Shown here piece after piece: positions 6,968-13,681 of a stretch of 14,836 nt of DNA (position 1 is the stretch's first letter; each line of letters starts with the position of its first letter). A program made the translations under genes and the position numbers. The DNA comes from Bacillota bacterium (GTDB taxonomy: Bacteria > Bacillota_C > Negativicutes > CTSoil-072). Under the pieces are notes generated by a model. The model was not told the origin of the DNA. It did no database searches and was given only the letters and a program-made list of their open reading frames with translations. Location: assembly GCA_017861495.1 (NCBI GenBank), contig JAGFXW010000085.1:1-14836 (forward strand), in the 5' to 3' direction.

Positions 6968-8089
6968 CTAACGCGTCAAAGCCTGAAATTCCGGCAAACT
7001 GCGCATTTTGGCAAAATGATCTTGTTTTCGTGCGACCGCTTTTACCCCTTGGTCGAGTTCAATGGCCTTCTTTAGATATTTCAAGGATTCTTGCGTATTT
7101 CCCCGGTCAGCATGGATTGTGGCAATCCCATAATAGCTCCAGGTATTTTCCGGGTCTCCTTGAATGGTTTTTTCGAACCAATACAAGGATTGATCATAAT
7201 TATTTTGTAATTTATGCGCCATAGCCATATCATAACAGGCGGGCACATACCCCGGATTCATAGCAAGGGTTTTTTGTATCAGCACAAGCCCACCCTGGTA
7301 ATCCCCTTCGAAACAAAGCGCCATTCCTTTCGCTGTATAAATTTTGAAATTGGCAGGGTTGGCGGCAATCGCCTTGTCAAAATCAACCACCGCTTCCCGA
7401 TAATTTTCCTGTTCATACAGTTTCAAACCCCGATTAAAGAATTCTTCCGACTCTTCGGCCTTAGCCGGATCAACAGCAGAAACCACCGGCGCCGATCCGA
7501 AAGGTGCCTCCCCTAATCCACACCTTGCTTTCATCGTGGTTATAATCGTTTCATATTCCTGCAAATCTTCTTTGCTTTGTTGAACCAATAAACCAACAGG
7601 AGCAAAATCCTCCGGGGTTCCCCGCCCTTTCCCCATGTCTACAATTTCGGCAGCTCCCAACGCGGTGCTGCCAAAAGTATGCGCCGTCTTGCCAAGTCTC
7701 CTCATTGCCTCGTCCAACATCGCCCGATCCTCTTGCGACATTTTTTTCGGAGGATCATTTCTCCCAATAGCAGAGCTTATTTTTTTGAGATTTTCTCCAA
7801 TATTGCCCAATTCAACATACGCCCGATATTGTGACATTTGGCCTTGGCCGTATAAAGCCATTACCTCTTCCGCTCTTTTCCAGCTTGCCTCCATATTGGC
7901 TTTATGTTCTTCCATTTTAGAATACCAGGGAGTAAACGTTTCTGCTTTTTGTTCCACCGTAAGTTCCTTCTGTTGTTTCCCAAATAAATTATTATTTTCT
8001 AAAACAAAATAACCACCAACGGCAACAAGAACTACCAGTAAAACAATCGTCCCTATACGCACGGGAGTATTTTTCAATATTTTTGGCAT
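6968..8089 (-). CDS. Membrane-anchored TPR-repeat protein
   Basis: A protein of 373 residues. One N-terminal membrane segment (about 11-30, RIGTIVLLVVLVAVGGYFVL) would anchor it with the bulk outside the cytoplasm. Residues 45-190 are a helical, charged region I do not recognise, with repeated heptad-like stretches and a single Cys190. Residues 215-350 hold four tetratricopeptide repeats (for example YREAVVDFDKAIAANP, YDQSLYWFEKTI, QESLKYLKKAIELD), and the C-terminus KMRSLPEFQALTR is typical of a TPR array end. TPRs usually serve protein-protein contacts; the partner is unknown. GGAGG at 8101-8097 favours the ATG at 8089 (seven bases) over the adjacent ATG at 8092 (four bases); a start at 8137 would lie upstream of this site. 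It has its own terminator and no operon partners. Confidence 0.88.
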   Translation of the reverse strand: MPKILKNTPVRIGTIVLLVVLVAVGGYFVLENNNLFGKQQKELTVEQKAETFTPWYSKMEEHKANMEASWKRAEEVMALYGQGQMSQYRAYVELGNIGENLKKISSAIGRNDPPKKMSQEDRAMLDEAMRRLGKTAHTFGSTALGAAEIVDMGKGRGTPEDFAPVGLLVQQSKEDLQEYETIITTMKARCGLGEAPFGSAPVVSAVDPAKAEESEEFFNRGLKLYEQENYREAVVDFDKAIAANPANFKIYTAKGMALCFEGDYQGGLVLIQKTLAMNPGYVPACYDMAMAHKLQNNYDQSLYWFEKTIQGDPENTWSYYGIATIHADRGNTQESLKYLKKAIELDQGVKAVARKQDHFAKMRSLPEFQALTR

Positions 8090-8117
8090 CATGGTCCCTC
8101 CATAACTATAATTGTGG

Positions 8118-8172
8118 TTGAAAATCAGAAAACCCACCTCGGCACTGCCAGCGGGCGTGGTTTTTGTTCCTA
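8118..8172. promoter_or_regulatory. GC-rich stem-loop in the leader of the TPR gene
   Basis: On the minus strand AAAACCAC pairs with GTGGGTTTT (one bulged G) around a GC-rich core containing GGCAGTGCC, followed by CTGATTTTC. It lies about 40 bases upstream of the TPR start. On the plus strand it is followed by TTTTTG. It could be an attenuator or a stray terminator; the evidence is only the fold. Confidence 0.3.
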
Positions 8173-8233
8173 TATCGAATATAATCGTTCAATCAGCATG
8201 CAACCCAGAAGTACATCCAGTATTATGTTAAAT

Positions 8234-8450
8234 TATTTCCAGTGAAAAAGCAATAGCAGCACACGGGAGTTTCGGCAGCCCTATCAGCGTTTCCGAAAGA
8301 GCGAGGATAACCGATATGGCCAAAGCAATACTCATGTGCATATTCTAGTTTAACGAGCAAAATGACATGGAGGAATATTTACAATCCATGAAAGAATTGT
8401 TGGCGAAATATGTCGATGGGAACAATATTGAAACGAAAATAATTGGCTAA
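8234..8450 (+). pseudogene. Possible decayed reading frame of unknown family
   Basis: One plus-strand frame stays open from just after a TAA at about 8231-8233 to a TAA at 8448-8450, except for a single TAG at 8346-8348. The translation looks like protein: EKAIAAHGSFGSPISVSER, ITDMAKAILMCIF, stop, FNEQNDMEEYLQSMKELL and KYVDGNNIETKIIG. An ATG at 8316 with GAGG upstream gives a 45-codon form containing the stop. A short frame before it (from an ATG at about 8202) ends at a TGA near 8256, as if by frameshift. This fits a gene remnant, but I recognise no family and chance cannot be excluded. Confidence 0.3.
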
Positions 8451-8520
8451 TAAACTGCTTACTTACTTGGATTAAGCTGTGCAAAACCATCCCAATGAGA
8501 TTAGAAAACCCGGCTTTTTC

Positions 8521-8666
8521 CGAGCTTTATCTCGTTAACAGCCTATAAACCCTACGCTATCGCATTAGGATTAACAGGCTGTAAAACTCGAACTAAGTTC
8601 GCTCTAAGGTTTCAAAAGGGTTACACCGCCTTTTGAAACCAATACTTCCATAATAATAGAAAGTAT
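8521..8666. other. Cluster of tandem stem-loops, possible structured RNA
   Basis: Within a gene-free stretch lie several stem-loops in series: CGAG/CTCG (8521-8534), ACAGCCT/AGGCTGT (8538-8544 with 8576-8582), CGAAC/GTTCG (8589-8601), and a perfect 12-base-pair stem GGTTTCAAAAGG/CCTTTTGAAACC (8608-8619 with 8629-8640). A weak ATACTT/AAGTAT pair (about 8642-8666) follows. No T-run follows the strongest stem on either strand, so it is not an ordinary terminator. It could be a small RNA, a repeat element or the 3' end processing region of the thioesterase message. Confidence 0.35.
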
Positions 8667-8716
8667 GCTAAAGGATATATGTATATCATGGTTTTAAGCC
8701 CACTCCATACTAAAAA

Positions 8717-9133
8717 TCACAATTTCTTTGCCTTGGCTTGAAGTTCAATATCTTCCGGCAAAACTGCCGTGATCGAAACATTATGGGGAATTGGTTTACC
8801 CTCTTGATTCACATTGATAAAGGTCAAAAAACCGTCTACAACAAAGACATCCGATGGATGCAGCACAATTTTCACATAGGCAACCAAGCTGGTTTTGCCG
8901 GCATAAACGACTTTCGCATCACACCGTATGATACTGCCTTTCTTTACCGGTCTTGTAAAAACCATTCCATGGATTTTCACGCAAACCGTGCTTTCCGGAG
9001 AAGTTAAGGAAGCTGCAGCAACAAAGCCCGCCTCCACAAACCATTCTGCACCCCTGCCAGCAAATAAAGTTCCATGATGATTTAAATCTTCACCCTTAAC
9101 CAAACGGCACGTTGATATTCCTTGAACCTCCAT
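8717..9133 (-). CDS. Hotdog-fold acyl-CoA thioesterase (YciA/BACH type)
   Basis: A cytoplasmic protein of 138 residues, a single hotdog domain of usual length, expected to hydrolyse an acyl-CoA to free acid and CoA. The helix motif LNHHGTLFAGRGAEWFVEAG (17-36) corresponds to the family pattern NHHGTLFGG...W.DE.A; the usual acidic position appears as Glu in VEAG. HGMVFTRPVKKGSIIRCDAKVVYAGKTS (55-82) is the typical second half. The chosen ATG (9133-9131) has AAGGAG seven bases upstream; a TTG at 9154 in frame includes that site and is unlikely. It lies 90 bases after the IclR-type regulator gene on the same strand and may be its target. The acyl substrate is unknown. Confidence 0.88.
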   Translation of the reverse strand: MEVQGISTCRLVKGEDLNHHGTLFAGRGAEWFVEAGFVAAASLTSPESTVCVKIHGMVFTRPVKKGSIIRCDAKVVYAGKTSLVAYVKIVLHPSDVFVVDGFLTFINVNQEGKPIPHNVSITAVLPEDIELQAKAKKL

Positions 9134-9223
9134 GCCATCACTCCTTTTTATCAATTGACGAACCCTCGATATTTTTCGACTACGGGTTTGATCCCTATCA
9201 ATATCATCCGATAATTGCCCTCT

Positions 9224-10024
9224 CTATTCGAACGCAGCCGGTAAAAGATTTTCAGGGCACCCCAGCTTCAGAGAAATGTTCCTGGCTGCCTCTTTTATAA
9301 GAGGGATAAATTCTGACAGTACACTATCCGTCAAGCGTATTGCGGGAGCCGCAATACTTATTGAAGCTCTTATTCGGCCAGTATGATTAAATATCGGCGC
9401 TCCGATTGCGCGAATACCTTGCAAATAGTATCCATTGTCAATTGAGTAACCCTGATCCCTGACAACCTTTAAATCATTTTTGATATCCGTGAATGTACTC
9501 AGGGAGTTTTCCGTATACTTAGTAATTGTTTCGTCCCGTTCGGCCGCAACTAACAGCGCATCCACTTCAAGAGGATTAAGATACGCCAAAATAACCAACC
9601 CTAATGCAGTGCAATGCGCAGGAAATCGCGCCCCTATATCAAGCCCTATTCGCAAAGGTTCACGGCTTTCAATACGATCAATATAGATCACTGAATAATG
9701 TTCCAATACGGCCAAATTCACAGTCTCCCTGGTAGCGGCAGCTACCTGCTCCAGATATGGCCGCACTGTTTTACGAATCCCAATTTGGTTGACCATCCTA
9801 TTTCCCATTTCGAACAGTTTAAAATTCAGCCTGTACTTTTCAGAGGCTGTTTGTTCGACATATCCTTGCTTGCGCAATGTGGTTAAGATCCGATATATAG
9901 TGGCTTTGTTCAGGCCAAATTCTCTGCTCAACTCAGTAACTCCGATTTCTTCTACATGAGTCAGAGCTTCTAAAATAACCAATGCTTTCTCCACGGATTG
10001 TAAAACTGCATGGGAATCGCTCAT
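9224..10024 (-). CDS. IclR-family transcriptional regulator
   Basis: A DNA-binding regulator of 266 residues. Residues 6-70 form the N-terminal winged helix-turn-helix (VTELSREFGLNKATIYRILTT at 29-49, then RKQGYVEQ). Residues 80-255 form the effector-binding domain with family landmarks GARFPAHCTALGLVILAYL (131-149) and QGYSIDNGYYLQGIRAIGAPIF (191-212). Members sense small organic acids and often act as repressors of nearby genes. The start ATG has GAGAGG eight bases upstream. It lies between panB (upstream) and the thioesterase gene (downstream), all on the minus strand. Palindromes at both the panB and iclR promoters are candidate binding sites. The effector cannot be read from the sequence. 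Confidence 0.93.
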   Translation of the reverse strand: MSDSHAVLQSVEKALVILEALTHVEEIGVTELSREFGLNKATIYRILTTLRKQGYVEQTASEKYRLNFKLFEMGNRMVNQIGIRKTVRPYLEQVAAATRETVNLAVLEHYSVIYIDRIESREPLRIGLDIGARFPAHCTALGLVILAYLNPLEVDALLVAAERDETITKYTENSLSTFTDIKNDLKVVRDQGYSIDNGYYLQGIRAIGAPIFNHTGRIRASISIAAPAIRLTDSVLSEFIPLIKEAARNISLKLGCPENLLPAAFE

Positions 10025-10076
10025 CAGGTAAACCTCTCTGCAAAAAATAATTCAAATCGCTAAAGTAAACAATCCA

Positions 10077-10118
10077 TCCTTTAAAAGGAACAAATATGGC
10101 AGGGCTAAAAAATGCCAA
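10077..10118 (-). promoter_or_regulatory. Candidate iclR promoter and palindromic operator
   Basis: On the minus strand TTGGCA (10118-10113) and TATTTG (10096-10091) are 16 bases apart and could be the -35 and -10. Directly after, at 10077-10089, lies the perfect palindrome TCCTTT-A-AAAGGA, placed about where transcription would start. That is a usual position for autorepression by an IclR-type protein. The gap 10025-10231 holds no other gene and no clear panB terminator, so read-through from panB is also possible. Confidence 0.4.
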
Positions 10119-10231
10119 CGTTGAAAGCAGGATTACCCACAAAGGAAATCATTGCGATATTTTCTTTATGATTTGCTGAAAACCCAGTTTATCACTCCCA
10201 TTATTTAATTCTTTCTTTATAGCTTTCCTAA

Positions 10232-11071
10232 TCAACCATAAAGCCTTTTTAAATCTTCTTCCTTCATACCAAAAGAATATTCCGGCCCAGGAAAGACCCC
10301 ATCCTGCGTTTCCTGATAAAAACTGCTTATGGCATCAACCATTTGCTTGTTCAATTGGGCATACTGCTTGACAAACTTAGGGACAAAGCGATCAAACATT
10401 CCCAGTAAATCTTGAGTCACCAGAACCTGTGCATCGCAGTGCACTCCTGCGCCTATTCCCATGGTAGGAATGGTCAGTTCTTCCGTAATCATTTTCGCTA
10501 CCGCTGTAGGAATACATTCCAGAACGATAGCGAACGCACCCGCCTTCTCAATGGCTTTTGCATCCTCGATCAATTTTTTCGCAGCTTCGGCGTCTTTGCC
10601 TTGCACTTTGAAGCCACCCAATTGCCCTGCCGTTTGCGGCGTTAAGCCAATATGCCCCATAACCGGGATACCACCGTTAACAAGGAATTCAACAATATGT
10701 GCAACATTTTTTCCGCCTTCTAATTTAACGGCGTCTACACCGCCTTCTTTCATAATACGGTTCGCGTTGCGGGCAGCATCTTCAACACCGGTATTGTAAG
10801 AACCGAAGGGCATATCTCCAACAACGAATGTATTAGGAGCTCCTTTTACTACCGGTTTGCAATGATGAATAACATCATCCATTGTGACAGGAACAGTGCT
10901 ATCATAGCCCAGCACTGTCATCCCCAAGGAATCACCGACTAGAATCATTTCTACCGGAGTCTTGTCAATTACCGAAGCCAACAAAACGTCGTACGCTGTG
11001 ATCATAGTAAACTTTTTGCCCGCACCTTTCATTACCTTACACTGGGGAATTGTAATTTTTGTCTTGGCCAT
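10232..11071 (-). CDS. panB: 3-methyl-2-oxobutanoate hydroxymethyltransferase (ketopantoate hydroxymethyltransferase)
   Basis: A cytoplasmic enzyme of 279 residues. It transfers a hydroxymethyl group from 5,10-methylene-tetrahydrofolate to 3-methyl-2-oxobutanoate, giving ketopantoate, the first committed step to pantothenate and CoA. It is a TIM barrel of family-normal length with the metal ligands Asp47 (VGDSLGM), Asp86 (VGDMPFGSY) and Glu118 (KLEGG), the catalytic Glu185 (VLECIP), GHIGLTPQ (139-146) and IGIGAG-type TMGIGAGVHCDAQVLV (203-218). AAAGGAG lies nine bases before the ATG. No panC or panD is nearby, which is unusual because the three often form an operon. The genes that follow are an IclR-type regulator and a thioesterase. 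Confidence 0.96.
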   Translation of the reverse strand: MAKTKITIPQCKVMKGAGKKFTMITAYDVLLASVIDKTPVEMILVGDSLGMTVLGYDSTVPVTMDDVIHHCKPVVKGAPNTFVVGDMPFGSYNTGVEDAARNANRIMKEGGVDAVKLEGGKNVAHIVEFLVNGGIPVMGHIGLTPQTAGQLGGFKVQGKDAEAAKKLIEDAKAIEKAGAFAIVLECIPTAVAKMITEELTIPTMGIGAGVHCDAQVLVTQDLLGMFDRFVPKFVKQYAQLNKQMVDAISSFYQETQDGVFPGPEYSFGMKEEDLKRLYG

Positions 11072-11171
11072 AAATACACTCTCCTTTGATAAATTTATTT
11101 AAAGTCCCGTCATCCGAAACAACAGGCCCTCCAAAACGATACGGAAAGAGTAATTTTTTGTTTATCATAAA

Positions 11172-11222
11172 GAAACAGTTGTTTCATAACCACATTATAA
11201 AAATACTCATTTTACGTTTAAA
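11172..11222 (-). promoter_or_regulatory. panB promoter with a palindromic operator candidate
   Basis: On the minus strand TTTAAA (11222-11217) and TATAAT (11199-11194) are 17 bases apart. The expected start of transcription (about 11187) touches the perfect inverted repeat GAAACA-GT-TGTTTC (11172-11185). This repeat resembles the GAAAC/GTTTC-type sites of some IclR-family regulators such as KdgR, and its position suits repression. The leader to panB is about 115 bases long. The rest of 11223-11384 holds nothing I can call. Confidence 0.5.
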
Positions 11223-11384
11223 ATATATTCTGGACATGCAGCAATATTCCTTCTATTTTGAAAAGATAATATTTTCACTATGCAATTTTTCGGGTTACCT
11301 ATTCTGTGCTGACTTTTTATCGGCGGAGTCGATGCGTTTTAGGAATGTGTTGCTTCGGTTAGAGGTTATGTGCAACATATAAAC

Positions 11385-11413
11385 TTGACATGTTTTTTCA
11401 CAATCGATATTAT
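11385..11413 (+). promoter_or_regulatory. Strong sigma-70-type promoter for the YitT-family gene
   Basis: A consensus -35 TTGACA (11385-11390) is 17 bases from a TATTAT -10 (11408-11413). The leader to the ATG at 11477 is about 57 bases. Confidence 0.8.
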
Positions 11414-11476
11414 TGAGTCAAAGACGCTTGGTACACGGCCTTATTTTTGGTGTATGCAAACGAAAGGAGCTGCTTA

Positions 11477-12337
11477 ATGGTCGCAAAAAAAAATCCAGTG
11501 GTTAAATTTATCAAAAAGTATGCCATGCTTTTTATCGGTTCGGTGATAGCAGCGGCAGGGCTGGAGTTTTTCCTTATACCCAATCAGATTATCGATGGTG
11601 GAGTAGTCGGCATCTCTATCTTGATGAGTCATCTCACCGGTCTTTCCATCAGCTTGTTTATTATAGCCTTGAATCTTCCGTTCCTTTACCTCGGGTACAT
11701 GCAGATTGGAAAAACCTTTTGCATCTCCACCCTATTTTCTGTAGTCTCCCTTTCATTTTGGGTATCTTATTTCCATCCTATTCCGGAATTAACTCATGAT
11801 TTCTTTTTGGCGGCTACTTTCGGCGGGGTTCTGATCGGAATTGGCGTCGGATTGATCATTCGGTATGGTGGATCACTTGACGGAACCGAAATTGTAGCAA
11901 TTATCCTAGACAAAAAAAGTGGGTTTTCCGTGGGTGAAATCGTCATGTTCTTCAACTTGTTTATTCTTGGCAGCGCCGGCCTTGTATTTGGATGGGATAA
12001 AGCCATGTACTCTCTTGTAGCTTATTTCGTAGCATTTAAGGTTATTGATATTACAATCGAAGGGCTTGACGAAACCAAAGGAGTCATGATTGTTTCGGAC
12101 AATGCCGATGACATTGCCGACACCCTTCTCGCAAGATTAGGCCGGGGTGTTACCATCCTACAGGGTCAAGGAGGCTTCAGCCAGGAACCGAAAAAAGTTC
12201 TGTACTCCGTTATTACCAGGCTCGAAATCGCCAAACTTAAAGCCATCATCGATGAAAAAGACCCGAACGCTTTTGTCACGATTCATGATGTTCACGACGT
12301 CATCGGCGGCAGAGTCAAAAAGAAAGCAATTCACTAA
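11477..12337 (+). CDS. YitT-family integral membrane protein (DUF161/DUF2179)
   Basis: A protein of 286 residues. Residues 15-195 hold about five or six membrane segments with the family motifs PNQIIDGGVVGIS (35-47) and GGSLDGTEIVA (131-141). Residues 200-280 form the cytoplasmic DUF2179 domain: KGVMIVSDN, GRGVTILQGQGGFS (222-235), VLYSVITRLEIAKLKAII (241-258) and AFVTIHDVHDVIGG (265-278). The family is widespread in Firmicutes and is thought to be a transporter or ligand-responsive membrane protein, with no settled substrate. The ATG at 11477 has AAAGGAG seven bases upstream; the in-frame ATG at 11447 lacks one and lies close to the promoter. It is a single-gene unit with its own promoter and terminator. 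Confidence 0.93.
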   Translation: MVAKKNPVVKFIKKYAMLFIGSVIAAAGLEFFLIPNQIIDGGVVGISILMSHLTGLSISLFIIALNLPFLYLGYMQIGKTFCISTLFSVVSLSFWVSYFHPIPELTHDFFLAATFGGVLIGIGVGLIIRYGGSLDGTEIVAIILDKKSGFSVGEIVMFFNLFILGSAGLVFGWDKAMYSLVAYFVAFKVIDITIEGLDETKGVMIVSDNADDIADTLLARLGRGVTILQGQGGFSQEPKKVLYSVITRLEIAKLKAIIDEKDPNAFVTIHDVHDVIGGRVKKKAIH

Positions 12338-12374
12338 TACAACTTCGGTTTTGTTTTATACAGCCTTATGTTTC

Positions 12375-12402
12375 AAAACCACATGCCCGGCATGTGGTTT
12401 TT
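12375..12402 (+). terminator. Rho-independent terminator after the YitT-family gene
   Basis: AAAACCACATGC (12375-12386) pairs with GCATGTGGTTTT (12390-12401) across a three-base loop. It is followed by Ts on the plus strand, 38 bases after the stop. The symmetric A/T flanks could let it work on both strands. Confidence 0.9.
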
Positions 12403-12413
12403 GCTATACGCAC

Positions 12414-12449
12414 AAAAAAACAACTCAAAGCCGCAAGGCCCTGAGTTGT
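12414..12449 (-). terminator. Terminator downstream of the tRNA fragment
   Basis: On the minus strand ACAACTCA (12449-12442) pairs with TGAGTTGT (12427-12420), with an inner GCC/GGC pair. Seven Ts follow (12420-12414). It lies about a dozen bases after the tRNA 3' end, as expected for the terminator of a tRNA gene. Confidence 0.9.
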
Positions 12450-12461
12450 CTGGATCGAAGT

Positions 12462-12505
12462 GGCGCTTGGCACGATTCGAACGTGCGACCAACGGATTAG
12501 AAGTC
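12462..12505 (-). repeat. 3' half of a tRNA-Arg (TCT) gene, probable attachment-site scar
   Basis: On the minus strand the sequence matches a tRNA from the anticodon loop to the acceptor end. It has loop CTTCTAA with anticodon TCT (12501-12499), stem TCCGT, a five-base variable loop TGGTC, a perfect T-arm GCACG/TTCGAAT/CGTGC (12486-12470) and acceptor strand CAAGCGC (12469-12463). The expected 5' anticodon strand ACGGA is absent: upstream reads TTCAGAC, and no D-arm or 5' acceptor strand (GCGCTTG) is found. The base after the acceptor is C and no full CCA follows. A complete terminator lies downstream. A cut inside the anticodon arm is typical of tyrosine-recombinase integration into tRNA genes, which leaves such a fragment at one end of the insert. 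Confidence 0.8.
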
Positions 12506-12783
12506 TGAAAAAGCACCTTTGCGTATATTTATGTTAACTTGCAAACATTTATTTTGATTAGCTTTATTGCCTTTTTGTTTTCAGTACAACGAACCATAAG
12601 ATGATCTCCCACTCTTGGACTTTCCATCTTGATCATTGTGCAAGGCTATAATTACTTTTTATAACCCCATTCATCTCGTATCGTAACGATTCGTACCATA
12701 GTTTTTCTTGCTGAAGTCCACCATTTCCGTACACCCGGGTACCGGCGTCATCGAGCTGCTCTTCTATTTTAAATTCCTCTAAT
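12506..12783. other. AT-rich stretch beside the tRNA fragment, no gene called
   Basis: About 280 bases between the tRNA fragment and the DUF4239 gene. The left 150 bases are very A/T-rich. A minus-strand frame without a plausible start codon runs from about 12785 to a TGA at 12635-12633. A small palindrome ATCGT-A-ACGAT lies at 12680-12690. I see no integrase, no matching second tRNA half and no clear terminator for the DUF4239 gene. Confidence 0.4.
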
Positions 12784-13593
12784 TCACTTCATTTTCCCAT
12801 CTATTCTCTGATAAAGTTCGATCATGGGCTGCCGGTTAACATAAATCATTTTTTTATTAATAGTCTCACGGTCAAAATCGGCAATAAGTAGAAAAACACA
12901 GGAAAAAGCCAGCGAAATCAGAATAACCGCCGGCATCCAGTGCGTTTTTCCAGACGAAGATATACCGAAATGATACCCCAATCCAACCGTAGTCACGACA
13001 AACAAGGTAAGAAGCATCGTCCAGAGGGATGACGGAATACGGCGAATGAGACTAATAGTCACACGATCGGTTTGCAGTCTGAACATTTCATTGAGAGATT
13101 CTATAAACAATGCCACAATATCCGGATTTTTAAGATCTGCGGCAGCAAGAGCCTCCGCATGAAGCCACATCTGTCCTTGCAGCGACTCTGATTGTTTTAT
13201 TCTCTCATTCACGTCTTCCATGGACTCCACTGGTTCCACCCGGAGATTAATATGCTCTTTCAGAAGTTTACGAACCTCGCTACGATGAGGCTCCGGAAGC
13301 AAACCGGCTCGCAGAAAGGTGGTTTCGATAGCATTGACTTCTTTGAGCAGCAAGTCATTCTTATCAGTGAAGCGGCCTGCCGTCATTCCAAAGGTAAATG
13401 TCAGTATAAATGCAAGCAGTCCCGCCATCGCACCAACAGTCATACTAATATTAGAATCATTCTCCGGCCCGACCCGCTTTATCCGGTAACGGGCCAGGAG
13501 AATTCCAACCTGAACACAAATCAAATTTAGCGCCATAGTCCCTAAAAATATTAACCATAAGGGAGTTAAAGCGACAATGTTGCCGATGTTCAA
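12784..13593 (-). CDS. DUF4239 (bestrophin-like domain) membrane protein
   Basis: A protein of 269 residues. It has four likely membrane segments (about 12-33, 51-71, 188-208 and 218-238) around a cytoplasmic helical middle. The family pattern is clear: AFILTFTFGMTAGRF (61-75), KEVNAIETTFLRAGLLPEPHR (84-104), a long helical segment to about 185, and DFDRETINKKMIYVNRQPM (239-257) near the end. Bestrophin-like proteins are suspected channels, but this group has no settled function. I chose the TTG at 13593-13591 because AAAGGAG ends eight bases upstream; a start at 13662 would add 23 residues upstream of this site. The broken porin-like gene lies 88 bases upstream on the same strand, so they were probably co-transcribed. 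Confidence 0.85.
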   Translation of the reverse strand: MNIGNIVALTPLWLIFLGTMALNLICVQVGILLARYRIKRVGPENDSNISMTVGAMAGLLAFILTFTFGMTAGRFTDKNDLLLKEVNAIETTFLRAGLLPEPHRSEVRKLLKEHINLRVEPVESMEDVNERIKQSESLQGQMWLHAEALAAADLKNPDIVALFIESLNEMFRLQTDRVTISLIRRIPSSLWTMLLTLFVVTTVGLGYHFGISSSGKTHWMPAVILISLAFSCVFLLIADFDRETINKKMIYVNRQPMIELYQRIDGKMK

Positions 13594-13681
13594 AACAAAC
13601 ACTCCTTTGAGACGAAAATGGAAAGGCTTTTTTATGTATAAGCTTTTTATTCCCAGAATCACTGCAAATCTGTCTTTAAAC

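Noticed and set aside
8170..8256. Short frame reading YIEYNRSISMQ..., slightly like the end of IS3-type transposases
   Set aside because: The likeness is limited to a few residues, and there are no terminal repeats or other transposase motifs nearby.
11237..11382. Plus-strand frame of 48 codons (98 with its upstream extension) between panB and the YitT-family gene
   Set aside because: It has no ribosome-binding site, its composition looks like translated A/T-rich non-coding DNA, and its upper part overlaps the panB promoter and leader.
12633..12785. Minus-strand frame of about 50 codons after the DUF4239 gene with a protein-like stretch (EQLDDAGTRVYGNGG)
   Set aside because: It lacks a start codon with a ribosome-binding site, and no family is recognisable. 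It may be a remnant but cannot be supported as a gene.
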